Position numbers and translations under genes: made by a program
Origin: Phycisphaerales bacterium
GTDB taxonomy: Bacteria; Planctomycetota; Phycisphaerae; Phycisphaerales; UBA1924
Direction: 5' to 3'
NCBI GenBank assembly: GCA_040217175.1
Contig: JAVJNT010000002.1
Span: 1,000,001 to 1,064,000 of the forward strand
Length of the DNA stretch: 64,000 bases
Shown: positions 8,452-17,554 of the stretch, in pieces
How the letters are laid out: the number at the start of each line of letters is the position of its first letter
How positions within the stretch are numbered: the stretch's first letter is position 1
Notes under the pieces: model-generated
Seen by the model: only the letters and a program-made list of their open reading frames with translations
Databases searched by the model: none
Told to the model about the DNA's origin: nothing

Positions 8452-9944
8452 GCGACGCGGAACCAAACGAACCGCCACCCCCGCTGCCCAACGCGGGCGA
8501 ATCCGCCGATGCAACGCCCTCGGCCACGCAGCCGACGCGCGCGAAGAGAGACAAGTGGGCCCACCGCCGGGCCGAGCCGCGCACGCTCGCGTTCCTGTGG
8601 GCGATGTACATCCTGCTGGCTGGGCTGCTGACCATCGGCGTGCTGCTCGTTCGCGGGCCCTGGGCGCTGCTGGACAAGACCGTGTACCAGTACGCGGCGC
8701 GGATGATGCTCGTCTGCGTGGGCATCGGGCTGGCAATCCTCTGGCCCATGGTGCGGCTGAGCCAGAGCGTGTCGCTCCGCGAGCGCCCGGCGTCGGTCAT
8801 CTTCAAGGACATGCTGGTGCTGCTGCCGCCCGTGCAGGCGGTGATCTGGGCCCAAGCGGCGGCCCGTGCCGGCTGGGCGTTTGACCTCATCGGCGCCATC
8901 GCGCTGAGTTTCATCGCATGGCCCATGCTCGCCGGCGCCGCGCTTGCGGTGCTCCTCCGGCCCCGGCCCGGGCAGTACCCGGGCCAGACCTACGACGCGG
9001 GCACGGTGTTCGCCGGAGCGCTCGGTCCGGGCTCGACCGCGCGGACGCTGGCGATGTCACTGTTCGTCGTCGCCGCACTCGGGCCGCTCATTGCCCTGAG
9101 GACGGGGCCGGCGTGGGCCGCCATGCTCAGCCCGGTGTCGGCGGTGCTCGACCTCAGCCGGAGCCGCGGCGTCGGGCCGGGGGTCAGTTCGATGACCGAC
9201 GGCCGCTGGGAGGCGTTGCTCGTACAGGCGGCGTTGGCCGGCGTCGCATGGCTGGTGCTGATCGCCCTGGCCATCACGCGGAATCGGCCGAATCTGGCCC
9301 AAACGCCAGCGGGTGGCCCGCCGCAAGCAGGGCCCATAGCATCGCCAAGCACCCCGCGAGGCCCGGGCCCAGAGCCCCACGCCCGCGGGGATCGTCTTTC
9401 GGGCCCGACGTCCGAGCCCGGCGAGACGAACAGCAGGCACGCGCGCACACAGGAAGGGCGCCCGATGGACTACATGACCGCCGAAGAGAGGGTCAAGATC
9501 AAGGCCCGGCTGGACGAACTCATCGCCAATCGTCCCAAGATCACCGAGCGCATCGCCGAGGCGCGAGCGCTGGGCGACCTCAAGGAAAACGCCGAGTACC
9601 ACAGTGCCCGCGAGCTCCAGGGCATGGAAGAGGCCGAGATCCGTCGCCTGGAAGACCGACTGGAGAACGCCAAGATCGTCGACGACGGCCTCGCAAAGGA
9701 CGCCCAGGTCGCCTTCCTGGGCTCGATGGTCAAGATCCAGGAAGTCACCGAGAAGGGCCCGGTCGGCGAGGCCGAGATGGTCAAGCTCGTTGGCGAGTTC
9801 AGCGACGACCCGCCCGACGACTACGACGAGGTGACCGCCAACAGCCCCATGGGCACCGCCCTCATGAAGGCCCGCGTGGGCGAGACCGTCCGTGTCGATG
9901 CCCCTCGCGGCACCAAGCGGTTCGAGATCGTCGAGATTTCCTAG
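8448..9944 (+). CDS. Polytopic membrane protein whose frame continues without stop into GreA
   Basis: 498 codons from GTG 8448 (GTGA overlap with the FtsQ-like gene). Residues 1-45 are hydrophilic. About six hydrophobic segments follow (e.g. [53 protein letters not shown]). Then comes a Pro/Gly/Arg-rich linker of about 60 residues and, from residue 340, a complete GreA. No stop separates the parts. Either the cell makes a membrane-tethered GreA, or the original stop was lost and the linker is translated intergenic DNA; an internal ribosome site favours at least separate GreA synthesis. The membrane part matches no family I know. Confidence 0.6.
   Translation: MSDAEPNEPPPPLPNAGESADATPSATQPTRAKRDKWAHRRAEPRTLAFLWAMYILLAGLLTIGVLLVRGPWALLDKTVYQYAARMMLVCVGIGLAILWPMVRLSQSVSLRERPASVIFKDMLVLLPPVQAVIWAQAAARAGWAFDLIGAIALSFIAWPMLAGAALAVLLRPRPGQYPGQTYDAGTVFAGALGPGSTARTLAMSLFVVAALGPLIALRTGPAWAAMLSPVSAVLDLSRSRGVGPGVSSMTDGRWEALLVQAALAGVAWLVLIALAITRNRPNLAQTPAGGPPQAGPIASPSTPRGPGPEPHARGDRLSGPTSEPGETNSRHARTQEGRPMDYMTAEERVKIKARLDELIANRPKITERIAEARALGDLKENAEYHSARELQGMEEAEIRRLEDRLENAKIVDDGLAKDAQVAFLGSMVKIQEVTEKGPVGEAEMVKLVGEFSDDPPDDYDEVTANSPMGTALMKARVGETVRVDAPRGTKRFEIVEIS
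9465..9944 (+). CDS. greA: Transcript-cleavage factor GreA
   Basis: 159 residues from ATG 9465, preceded by AGGAAGG at 9451-9457 with good spacing, so independent translation is likely even though the frame is open upstream. GreA rescues backtracked RNA polymerase by stimulating transcript cleavage. The N-terminal coiled coil is complete, with the conserved [14 protein letters not shown] tip that carries the acidic catalytic residues. The C-terminal FKBP-like domain has [21 protein letters not shown] and the closing [10 protein letters not shown]. Length is normal for GreA. A hairpin at 9989-10011 follows the stop. Confidence 0.95.
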   Translation: MDYMTAEERVKIKARLDELIANRPKITERIAEARALGDLKENAEYHSARELQGMEEAEIRRLEDRLENAKIVDDGLAKDAQVAFLGSMVKIQEVTEKGPVGEAEMVKLVGEFSDDPPDDYDEVTANSPMGTALMKARVGETVRVDAPRGTKRFEIVEIS

Positions 9945-9988
9945 TCACAAGTACCCACGGCCAAAGCACCATCGAAATCGCCGCTGCC

Positions 9989-10011
9989 GGATGCCCAAGG
10001 ACTGGGCATCC
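9989..10011 (+). terminator. Hairpin after greA, probable terminator
   Basis: A perfect 9-bp stem (9989-9997 with 10003-10011; ggatgccca/tgggcatcc) closes a 5-base loop 45 bases after the greA stop. No T tract follows, so it would be a weak or factor-assisted terminator, or a 3'-end stabiliser. Confidence 0.4.
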
Positions 10012-10068
10012 CGGTGGGGTGGCCGCTGCGCCAACCCTTGCACCGGCCACCTCGTGGAGGACTCCGCC

Positions 10069-10944
10069 ATGACTCGCTGCTCTCGCCGTTCTCGCCGTTC
10101 GCGTCGCTTTGCCCGCCCAGCGACCCTGCTTGCCGCCCTGACCGCGACGGCCGCGCTCGCCGCCGGCTGTTCGGTCGTCTCTTCATCGTCCCGCGCGATC
10201 GCGCCGACGGCCATGGCCGTCTCGATGCCCGACGTGCAAGCCGTGGGCGTCGAGGTCAGCAGCGTCAACGGGCGGATCGTGATCACGCAGGACCCGTCGT
10301 TCGGCGATGCCGTCGTGTCGGCCGAGGCGCGGCTGACGAGCACGGAGCGGGCCGAGCGGTTCTCCATCGAGACGGTGATGCAGGACGGGGTGCTCCGCGT
10401 GCGACCACTGTGGCCCGACGGCAAGAAGCTGAACAACGAGTCGTGCAATATCGAGATTACCGCGCCCCAGATCGTCGACGTCGACGCGCGGACCAGCAAC
10501 GGATCGGTCCGGCTGTCCGGCGGTACGGGCACCACGGTCATCAAGTCGTCCAACGGCAGCGTGACCATCAAGGACCGCTCGGGCAACCTTACCGCCCGGA
10601 CGAGCAACGGACGCATCGTGGTCGAGGGCGGCTCGGGCCCGCTCGACGTCGCGTCGTCTAACGGCTCGATCACGATCAAGCACTTCGGCCCCGGTGGCGA
10701 CGCGCCCTACCAGTGGCGCGCCGCGACGAGCAACGGCAGCATCCGCGTCGAACTGCCCGAGTCGCCGTCGGGCCGCGTCCGTGCATCGACATCGAACAGC
10801 AAGGTGCGCGTGTTCCGCAAGGAGTCGAGCGGCGCCCAGACCGAACTGCTCGCGTCTCGCAGCATCGACCTCGAACTCGGCTCGGGAGCCAGCGACATCG
10901 TGCTCAGCACGAGCAACGGTTCCATCGTGGTCGTCACGCCCTAG
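10069..10944 (+). CDS. Lipoprotein with SNGS-repeat adhesin-like beta-helix (DUF4097 type)
   Basis: 291 residues from ATG 10069, preceded by GTGGAGG. A basic N-terminus (RRSRRSRRFARP) and hydrophobic stretch lead to the lipobox LAAGC. The remainder is built from short beta strands with recurring S-N-G-(S/R) turns: SSVNGRIVI, TSNGSVRLSGG, SSNGSVTIKD, TSNGRIVVEGG, SSNGSITIK, TSNGSIRVE, TSNSKVRVF, TSNGSIVVV. This spacing is typical of DUF4097/DUF2807-like right-handed beta-helices, found in putative adhesins and membrane-stress proteins. Substrate or partner cannot be told. It is monocistronic, and faces the convergent dockerin gene across a strong hairpin. Confidence 0.75.
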   Translation: MTRCSRRSRRSRRFARPATLLAALTATAALAAGCSVVSSSSRAIAPTAMAVSMPDVQAVGVEVSSVNGRIVITQDPSFGDAVVSAEARLTSTERAERFSIETVMQDGVLRVRPLWPDGKKLNNESCNIEITAPQIVDVDARTSNGSVRLSGGTGTTVIKSSNGSVTIKDRSGNLTARTSNGRIVVEGGSGPLDVASSNGSITIKHFGPGGDAPYQWRAATSNGSIRVELPESPSGRVRASTSNSKVRVFRKESSGAQTELLASRSIDLELGSGASDIVLSTSNGSIVVVTP

Positions 10945-10977
10945 GCGTTCGGCTCGAGAAACTCCGGGAGAAGGAGA

Positions 10978-11015
10978 ACGCGGCGATCGGATGGCTTGCC
11001 AACCGATCGCCGCGT
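10978..11015. terminator. Bidirectional terminator-like hairpin between convergent genes
   Basis: A perfect 13-bp stem (10978-10990 with 11003-11015) with a 12-base loop sits between the SNGS lipoprotein stop (10944) and the convergent dockerin protein stop (11044). It has no clear T tract on either side, but its stability and location suggest a shared transcription end or RNA 3'-end protector. Confidence 0.55.
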
Positions 11016-11043
11016 GCGTCTGCGTCGCATTCTTCCGAGTCGA

Positions 11044-13332
11044 TCAGCCGCAGCCGGTGCCGAACTCGTTCTGGAAAGCGAGGAAGTCGAAGATGGTCAG
11101 GTCGCCGTCGCCGTCGAAGTCGGCGCGGAGGTCACCGCCGGCGAACAGGTTCTGGAACTCGAGGAAGTCGAAGATGTTGAGCTCGCCGTCGCCGGTCAGA
11201 TCGGCGCGGCAGGTATCACACGACATGCGCACGATCTCGAACGCGTCGATGGCGGCCTCGGTCACCGAGTTGTTGGGCTGGTCTTCGGTGCTGAAGCGAA
11301 TGCGGAACTCGTCGGTAACGTCGACGAAGTCGGCCACGCGGTAGGTCCTCTGGCTCCACGCGGGCGCGCCACCGGCAATCGTCTCGACGGACTCCCAGCT
11401 CGAGCCACCGTTGGACGACATCTCGATGTCAAGCACGTCGTCGCCGTCGTCGTTGGTAAACCACACGGCAAACCGCACGCGGGCCTCGTCGCCGATGGCC
11501 GTCAGGTCGTATTCCGGGCTGGTCAGCACGGTCGGTCCGCCGTCCAGGTCGGCGTCGCGGCCCAGGCCCGTGGCGTACATGGAGTCGGTGCCGTCAAAGT
11601 CGGCGCCGGGCTCGCCCCGGCCGCCGCTGGTGCGTGGAGCACCACGCTCCCAGGGCCCGTCTTCGATCGCGGTATCCTGCACCGACCAGCCCGTTGCGGA
11701 CTGGAAGCTGTCGGCGACGATCTGCTCGATCTCGGTCACCACGAACGCCTCGAAGTTGATGAACGGGGCCGAGAGCGGCGTGCGGAAGAACTGCCCGTCG
11801 CTGCTCGTTGCCTCGAACCAGTACTCGACTGCCTCGAAGCACGGCAGGTTGGGCATCGTGCCCTCGTACAGGCCGCCGCCGATCGAGGCAAGGGGCGCCT
11901 CGAGCACGTCGCCGCTCGACAGGCGGACCTTGACGAGCACGGTGTCGACCGTGCCCTCGAGCTCGTTGACCTCGAGTTGGATCGACTGGCCGAACGGCGC
12001 CAGTTCGGTCGGAGCGCCGCCGGGCACGGAGAGCTCGAGCTTGCCCGCGCCGTCGGCGGTCACGTCGACGATGAACAGGCCCCGCTCGATGTCGCTGATC
12101 AGCACGATGCCGCTGTCGAAGTAGGGATACGTGCTCCACGCGCCGTTGAACCTCGCGGCGTCGCTCCCGGGGAACGTGTCGAACCACGCAACCTCGGTGG
12201 GGTTCAGCGGGTCGGACGACAGGTCCCACACGCGCAGGCCGCTGCGGTAGTTGGCCTGGTAGAGCATGTCGCCCTTGACGTAGTTGTTGTGGTCGATCGA
12301 CGGCAGGCCAGTGGTAAACGTGCCGGCCAGCTGCGGGTTGTTGATGTTCGAGACGTCGAACACGCGCGTGGTCGTCACCGACACCGAGTCGCCCTCGTCG
12401 AGCTCGTCGTTGAGGTACAGGTACTGGCGGTCCTCGCTCAGCCACGCCTGGTGCGTGTAGCGGAGCTGGGCGTAGTCGGTCCGACCGACGAGGAACATGT
12501 TGCCCTTGTCGGTCACGTCGACGATCTCGAGTCCGTCGAAGCCGTTGAGGCAGAACGCGATCTCTCGGCCGGCGTACGGACCGTCGGTGTAGCTCACGAC
12601 CTGGGCGTCGTGCACGTAGTGGGTGCTCCACTGGCCGACGATGACCGGATCGGTCGGGTCGGCCAGGCTGACGGCGATGAGTCCGCCGTTGGCGATGTTT
12701 GCACCGCAGAGATAGATGTACCCCGAGTCGGGGTTCGAGATGATGTTGTGGGTCGTCTCGTGGCCGAACTGCCGCTTGTTCTGGACGAGGCGGACGCGGC
12801 CGTCATCGATCTCGGTCATGTCCATGACCTGGATGCCGGCACCGCCCTCGCTCACGCCGTACGCGTAGTCGCCGATCACCTTGACGTCGTGCCAGTCGCT
12901 GCTGGGGCCCTCGACCCAGTCGATGATGACCGGGTTGGTCGGGTCGGTCACCTCGACGAAGCCGAAGCCACGCTGCAGGCCCATGATGGCGTACTCGCGC
13001 CCGCTCGGGCTGGTGTAGCCCCAGCAGTCGTTGCCCCTGCCGTGTCCGCCGGGGAAGGCGCTCAGCGGGATCCACGACAGCAGGGTCACGTTCTCGCTCT
13101 CGAACGACGCGGTGGGATCATCGACCCCCGCGCCGCCGTCCTGCATCGCGCCCAGCGACCACACGGGAGCCTCGACGGCCGGCTGCACGTCACGCACCTT
13201 CCGCCAGTTCTCGTGCGCACCGGCAGACAGCACCAGCGTGAGGGCACCTGCACCGGCCAGGCCGGCGGCGAGCCATCCCGAATTGCGAGCAAAAACCGAA
13301 CGATCCTGCCCGCTCGACGTCGTGTTCTTCAT
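11044..13332 (-). CDS. Secreted LVIVD-repeat ('choice-of-anchor B') protein with GC-type dockerin
   Basis: 762 residues with an N-terminal signal/membrane segment (LAAGLAGAGALTLVLSAGA). Residues about 70-430 form a propeller-like domain of LVIVD-type repeats (GFVEVTDPTNPVI, GIQVMDMTEID, LEIVDVTDKGN, TRVFDVSNINNPQL, LRVWDLSSDPLNP, LFIVDVTADG), the pattern of choice-of-anchor B proteins. About 450-540 is a beta-sandwich, and 550-690 a jelly-roll-like segment (PEYDLTAIGDEARVRF). The end is a two-repeat EF-hand-like module from CRADLTGDGELN to the terminal GCG, the planctomycetal dockerin-like tail. It is exported, probably cell-surface or matrix-bound. GGGAG lies upstream of the ATG. Confidence 0.85.
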   Translation of the reverse strand: MKNTTSSGQDRSVFARNSGWLAAGLAGAGALTLVLSAGAHENWRKVRDVQPAVEAPVWSLGAMQDGGAGVDDPTASFESENVTLLSWIPLSAFPGGHGRGNDCWGYTSPSGREYAIMGLQRGFGFVEVTDPTNPVIIDWVEGPSSDWHDVKVIGDYAYGVSEGGAGIQVMDMTEIDDGRVRLVQNKRQFGHETTHNIISNPDSGYIYLCGANIANGGLIAVSLADPTDPVIVGQWSTHYVHDAQVVSYTDGPYAGREIAFCLNGFDGLEIVDVTDKGNMFLVGRTDYAQLRYTHQAWLSEDRQYLYLNDELDEGDSVSVTTTRVFDVSNINNPQLAGTFTTGLPSIDHNNYVKGDMLYQANYRSGLRVWDLSSDPLNPTEVAWFDTFPGSDAARFNGAWSTYPYFDSGIVLISDIERGLFIVDVTADGAGKLELSVPGGAPTELAPFGQSIQLEVNELEGTVDTVLVKVRLSSGDVLEAPLASIGGGLYEGTMPNLPCFEAVEYWFEATSSDGQFFRTPLSAPFINFEAFVVTEIEQIVADSFQSATGWSVQDTAIEDGPWERGAPRTSGGRGEPGADFDGTDSMYATGLGRDADLDGGPTVLTSPEYDLTAIGDEARVRFAVWFTNDDGDDVLDIEMSSNGGSSWESVETIAGGAPAWSQRTYRVADFVDVTDEFRIRFSTEDQPNNSVTEAAIDAFEIVRMSCDTCRADLTGDGELNIFDFLEFQNLFAGGDLRADFDGDGDLTIFDFLAFQNEFGTGCG

Positions 13333-13428
13333 ATAGAGACTCCCTGCCCCGTGTACGCACGATAGCCCGGCTCGTGTTTCAGCTTCTTGCCGAAACCGCC
13401 GTCATTGCGACACGTACGATCTCGTTCA

Positions 13429-14421
13429 ATGAGTCCGAGCGATCCGAAACCCCGCATGACCCCCAGAATCGGCACGACCCGGCGAGGGATCCAGGCGGCC
13501 CTGGCGACCACTGCCATCGCGGTCGTGGCAGCCGGCTCGATCGCGATGAGCCCCCAGGCGGCTCCGCCCGCCGACCCAGCCGCCCAGGAGGCCCGGCCGG
13601 CTGGCGGGAACCAGCGACCGCTCTACATCGATACCCAGCACGAGCCCAGGATCACGATCTCCTGGGAGCAGCGCGACGGCACCCGCGTCGAGCTCGCCCG
13701 CCGCCTGCCCTGGGGCACCAAGAACGATCGCGTCGACCTGGGCGCCAACGTCCTGGGCTTCGCGGCCGTCGGTGGCACCCGCATCGATCTCCAGGCCGGC
13801 CATCCGCTGGGGTCGGTCGTCCGCGTGGGCTTCTACAAGACCGACAACGAGCGGCCGTTCTTTGCCGACATCCGCCCGGGCTCGGCCGTCGAAGTCAGGC
13901 TCGAGGGCGTGCGGTTCATTGAGCCCGCCACCCCCACCCACGCCACGGCCCTGCACCACCTGCAGTACAGCATGGAGGACGTGCTGAACTGCGGGCTGGA
14001 CGGCAGCGCAATCGACCAGTACAACACCGCCGGCGCCGAGGAAACGCTGGGCGGCGCGATCTCGACCGAGAACGGGCGGCCAGGCGTGCTGCGAGTCGTG
14101 CACGGAGCGCTGCCCGACGACGCACCGCGCTTCTATCGCTCGGACAAGACCGCGAACGACGAGGCGCCGCAGCCGACCGAGCGATTCGCGACGGTGCGCT
14201 TCGGCCGCGATGACGAGACGGGCGCCATCGGCATCCGCGCCGAGCTGCCCTACGAGCTCTTCCGCCACGTGCGAGATCCGTGGCTGCGAGCCGAGCCGGG
14301 CACGTTCTTCGAGCCCACGCACTTCCACCTAGAGTTCGAGAGCCTGCCAGATCGCGTTCTGCCCGACGGCGAACAAGAAGACCGGGACGCGGACGTCACG
14401 TCCGAATCCGTCGGGCGATGA
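13429..14421 (+). CDS. Exported hypothetical protein upstream of the dipeptidase
   Basis: 330 residues from ATG 13429; starts at 13387 and 13456 are in frame and cannot be excluded. An N-terminal hydrophobic stretch (AALATTAIAVVAAGSIAM) and an Ala/Pro-rich segment are typical of a signal peptide and linker. The body is beta-rich with RITISWEQRDGTRVEL, a lone Cys in EDVLNCGLDGSAIDQYNTAG and a C-terminal TFFEPTHFHLEFES segment. I recognise no family. Its stop overlaps the M19 peptidase start (ATGA), so the two are co-translated and may work together at the envelope. Confidence 0.6.
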   Translation: MSPSDPKPRMTPRIGTTRRGIQAALATTAIAVVAAGSIAMSPQAAPPADPAAQEARPAGGNQRPLYIDTQHEPRITISWEQRDGTRVELARRLPWGTKNDRVDLGANVLGFAAVGGTRIDLQAGHPLGSVVRVGFYKTDNERPFFADIRPGSAVEVRLEGVRFIEPATPTHATALHHLQYSMEDVLNCGLDGSAIDQYNTAGAEETLGGAISTENGRPGVLRVVHGALPDDAPRFYRSDKTANDEAPQPTERFATVRFGRDDETGAIGIRAELPYELFRHVRDPWLRAEPGTFFEPTHFHLEFESLPDRVLPDGEQEDRDADVTSESVGR

Positions 14422-15452
14422 AGCGAGTGGCACCCACGCACGACACGCCCATCTTCGACGGCCACCTCGACCTGGCGTACCTCGCCGAGATCGGGCGAGA
14501 CATGCACGCCGGGCTCGACCAGTGCCGCGGTACGCTGCTGCCTGCCGCCGTCACGCTGCCGTCGCTCCAGGACGGCAACGTCCGCGGCTGTCTGGGCACG
14601 ATCTTCACCGAGATGACCGAGCAGGACTCGCCCCAGGGCCTGCAGCTCGGCGGCTTCGGCCATACCTATCCGCCCGGCGACGCCGAGGCCGCGCACCGCG
14701 CGGGCCTGCGGCAGCTCAAGCTCTACCACGCCTGGCGCGATGCAGGGTTGATCGACCTCATCCCGAACTCGGGCAGCGCGCCGCTGCAGCTCGGCATCCT
14801 GATGGAGGGCGCCGACCCGATCGAGAGCGCCGACCAGGTCGCCTGGTGGGGCGAGCAGGGCGTCATCGCCATCGGCCTCGCCTGGGCGATGGGCTCGCGC
14901 TATGCGGGCGGCAACTCGCAGAAGAACGGGCTGACCGCCGAGGGTCGCGACGTCGTGCGCGCCATCGACGCGGCAGGCATCATCCATGACCTCTCGCACC
15001 TGAGCGACAAGGCCATGGACAAGCTGCTCGAGATGTCGGACGGCCGCGTCGTCGCCAGCCACAGCAACGCCCGCACGCTCCTGGGCGGCGAGAATCAGCG
15101 CCACCTACGCGACGAGACGATCGCCGAGATCGCACGGCGAGGCGGCGTCGTCGGCATCAACCTCTATGCACCGTTCCTCGATCCTGCGTTCGGCAAGACG
15201 AAGAAGCGTCCGTCCCTGCGCACCGCGCTCGAGCACGTGCTGCACGTCGCGGGCATCGCAGGCAGGGACAAGGTCTGCCTGGGCACCGACATGGACGGCG
15301 GCTTCGCGGCGACCGACCTGCCCGACGGCGTGAACCAGCCGAGCGACCTGCACAAGCTGCTTGAACTGCTGCGCGGCGAGGGCTGGAGCGAGGCAGAAGT
15401 CGCGGGGTTTGCGGGCGGGAATTGGGCGCGGCTGTTGGAGCTGCCCTGGTAG
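14418..15452 (+). CDS. Membrane dipeptidase (peptidase family M19)
   Basis: 344 residues from ATG 14418, coupled to the preceding gene. M19 enzymes are binuclear-zinc amidohydrolase-fold dipeptidases that act on dipeptides with a C-terminal residue of either configuration. Metal ligands visible in order are FDGHLDL (His16, Asp18), a Glu in LGILMEGADPI (the bridging position), the His of DLSHLSD, and the His of ASHSNAR; the Asp of GTDMDGG fits the catalytic region. There is no obvious signal peptide in the chosen start. Possible roles are peptidoglycan dipeptide or D-amino-acid dipeptide turnover. Confidence 0.88.
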   Translation: MKRVAPTHDTPIFDGHLDLAYLAEIGRDMHAGLDQCRGTLLPAAVTLPSLQDGNVRGCLGTIFTEMTEQDSPQGLQLGGFGHTYPPGDAEAAHRAGLRQLKLYHAWRDAGLIDLIPNSGSAPLQLGILMEGADPIESADQVAWWGEQGVIAIGLAWAMGSRYAGGNSQKNGLTAEGRDVVRAIDAAGIIHDLSHLSDKAMDKLLEMSDGRVVASHSNARTLLGGENQRHLRDETIAEIARRGGVVGINLYAPFLDPAFGKTKKRPSLRTALEHVLHVAGIAGRDKVCLGTDMDGGFAATDLPDGVNQPSDLHKLLELLRGEGWSEAEVAGFAGGNWARLLELPW

Positions 15453-15488
15453 CGGTCGACCTGAGCGGCGATGGCGTGCTACGGGGCT

Positions 15489-16514
15489 TCAGCGAGTTCG
15501 GAGCTCGTGACTTGCGACGCGCCGCGCCCACCGCGACGCCAGCGTCATGTCTTCGGCGTCATCGCCGCGGCACAGTCCACACCAAGTCATCGAGTCGAGC
15601 AGCATCGCCGTCTCGCCGCTCGGCGGCGGAGGGGCCGGGGGCATGCTCGCGAGCGGGCGCAGCATGCGGTCGCGGTAGCGATCGGGGAACTTGTCGTTGG
15701 CGCCGCTGGCCTCGGCCTGGGCATACTCGCCACGCAAGAGCTGGTTGATGCGGTCGATGCGCGCCTCGGGGTAGGGATGCGTCGCCAGCCATGCCGGCGG
15801 GCGCTGGCCGCCTGCACTCAGCTCGGCCAGCTTCTGCATCACGCCGCGCTGCCCGCTGGGCTTGTAGCCCGCGCGAGCCATGTAGCGCATGCCGAGCTCG
15901 TCGGCCTGGTACTCGGCGTCTCGCCCGTAGCTGAGCAGCACGAGCTGGCTGCCGACCTGGGCCACGGGCAAGCCGTATGCGCCGTACTCGCGGATGGCAC
16001 TATCTTCTGGCGCCGCTCCAACGATGAACGCGCCGATGGCCAGGCCGCCTTGGGCCAGGATCGACTTGCTCATCTGCTGGTTGCCGTGACGCGCCGTAAC
16101 GTGGCCGATCTCGTGCCCGAGCACGCCGGCGAGCTGCGCCTCGTTGTCGAGCTGCGACGCAAGGCCACGCGTGATGAACACCTGCCCGCCCGGCAACGCA
16201 AACGCGTTGACGACGTCGGAATTGAGGATCGTGAACTCCCAGGGCAGATCGTCGGGCACGTCTTCCTCGACGTGGGGAATCATCGAGGCGCCAACCTCGG
16301 TGACGTACGCGCGGATCGATTCGTTGGGCACGGGCCCGCCGAACTCGTCGGTGAACGAGGGCGCCGCTTCGAGGCCCAGCGAAGCCTCCTGATCCCACGT
16401 GAACACGCTGAAGAACCGGTCCCCGCTCGTCGGATCGGTCGCGCACCCCGTCAGGGCTGCGGAAACCGAGACCGCCATGGCGACCAATACCCTCTTCAAG
16501 CTGGGCTTCCCCAC
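15489..16514 (-). CDS. Lipoprotein M48 zinc metalloprotease (BepA/LoiP-like)
   Basis: 341 residues. The signal peptide ends in the lipobox LTGC (Cys24), so the enzyme is predicted to be anchored in the outer or inner membrane facing the periplasm. The zinc motif is HEIGH at 134-138 inside LGHEIGHVTARH, with the third ligand Glu201 in EYQADELG. Further M48 features are NAFALPGGQVFITRGL and ATHPYPEARI. Relatives degrade misfolded outer-membrane proteins. The C-terminal about 75 residues, after the Pro-rich PPAPPPPSG, lie outside the usual domain and are Arg/Cys-rich. It converges on the dipeptidase gene with only 36 bases between the stops. Confidence 0.92.
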   Translation of the reverse strand: MGKPSLKRVLVAMAVSVSAALTGCATDPTSGDRFFSVFTWDQEASLGLEAAPSFTDEFGGPVPNESIRAYVTEVGASMIPHVEEDVPDDLPWEFTILNSDVVNAFALPGGQVFITRGLASQLDNEAQLAGVLGHEIGHVTARHGNQQMSKSILAQGGLAIGAFIVGAAPEDSAIREYGAYGLPVAQVGSQLVLLSYGRDAEYQADELGMRYMARAGYKPSGQRGVMQKLAELSAGGQRPPAWLATHPYPEARIDRINQLLRGEYAQAEASGANDKFPDRYRDRMLRPLASMPPAPPPPSGETAMLLDSMTWCGLCRGDDAEDMTLASRWARRVASHELRTR

Positions 16515-16574
16515 TGCCGTCCTCCTTCCGAGCCAGCGCGTGGCCGCGCGGCTCTATCCTTGCGCTAGCAGCGT

Positions 16575-17369
16575 ATGGACCAGACCTCCCCGCCGGAACC
16601 GGACGTAAAGGAAGCCTCATCCCCCGCGTGGGACGGCCAGACGCTCGCGAACCCGCACGAACGGTCCGATAAAGCCGATCGCGTCCGCGACATGTTCACG
16701 GCCATCGCCGGCTCGTACGACCTCAACAACCGGGTGCACTCGTTCCTGCTCGACCAGCGCTGGCGCAAGCATGCCGTCAGGCGGGCAAGCGTGCAGCCCG
16801 GCGACGTGGTGGTCGACGTGGCCTGCGGCACGGGCGACCTGACCGAGGCCTTCGCCCGCACCCCCTCCGCCGCGGTCATCGGCGTCGACTTCACGCACGC
16901 GATGCTGGAGCGGGCGAGGCATAGACAGGGTCGATTGCAAGACCAGTCTGCCAGCAAACTCTTCTATGTCGAAGGCGATGCGATGGCCCTCCCGCTCTCG
17001 GACGCCTGCTGCAACGTGGTGTCTATCGCCTTTGGGTTGCGCAACGTGCAGCGGCCGGACGCAGCCATCGGCGAATTTGCCCGGGTGCTGCGGGCGGGCG
17101 GTCGGCTGGTGATCCTGGAGTTCGACCGGCCGAGCCTGGCCCCGATCCGCTGGGGGCACGACCTCTACACGAAAGCCATCATGCCGCGCACGGCCACGTG
17201 GATCAGCGGCGACACGTCCGGGGCGTACCGCTACCTGCCTCGCTCGGTCGAAACCTTCCTCGATCGCGGCCGCGTGCTGGATCTCATGCAGGCAGCCGGG
17301 CTTGAAGAAGTGCGGGCCAAGTCGCTGAGCGGCGGGATCTGCGCGTGTTATTCCGGACGTAAGCCCTGA
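16575..17369 (+). CDS. ubiE: Demethylmenaquinone methyltransferase (UbiE/MenG)
   Basis: 264 residues. SAM-dependent C-methyltransferase of the last menaquinone/ubiquinone step. A 35-residue acidic N-terminal extension precedes the family signature (MFTAIAGSYDLNNRVHSF). The SAM-binding motif is VDVACGTGDLTEAFA, with VIGVDFTHAML, a GDAMALPLSD segment and the second UbiE signature IAFGLRNVQRPDAAIGEF. The C-terminal YRYLPRSVETF is also typical. It diverges from the M48 protease gene across 60 bases. Menaquinone is the likelier substrate in planctomycetes; that point is inference. Confidence 0.92.
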   Translation: MDQTSPPEPDVKEASSPAWDGQTLANPHERSDKADRVRDMFTAIAGSYDLNNRVHSFLLDQRWRKHAVRRASVQPGDVVVDVACGTGDLTEAFARTPSAAVIGVDFTHAMLERARHRQGRLQDQSASKLFYVEGDAMALPLSDACCNVVSIAFGLRNVQRPDAAIGEFARVLRAGGRLVILEFDRPSLAPIRWGHDLYTKAIMPRTATWISGDTSGAYRYLPRSVETFLDRGRVLDLMQAAGLEEVRAKSLSGGICACYSGRKP

Positions 17370-17554
17370 TCGGACCTGCCACCGCGCACGGATTGCCGGG
17401 CAGAATCTTCCAGATCAAACTTTTTTCATCGCTCTGGGACGGAGCGGAGCGTGGTGGCGATGAACACCCCGCTCGCGGGCGGCGATGGGTCGCCCGGGGC
17501 ACAACGTGTCGGACCTGCGCACATCGCGGCAGGCCGGGAATCAGGGGTAGCACG

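Noticed and set aside
10996-13365. 789-codon open frame on the + strand
   Set aside because: Antisense mirror of the dockerin LVIVD gene (11044-13332, minus); its His/Arg/Val-rich translation lacks domain structure and a ribosome site.
17370-17554. Cobalamin riboswitch before the B12-fold gene
   Set aside because: No B12-box-like sequence (GCCACTG) or compatible fold is visible in the 185-base leader.
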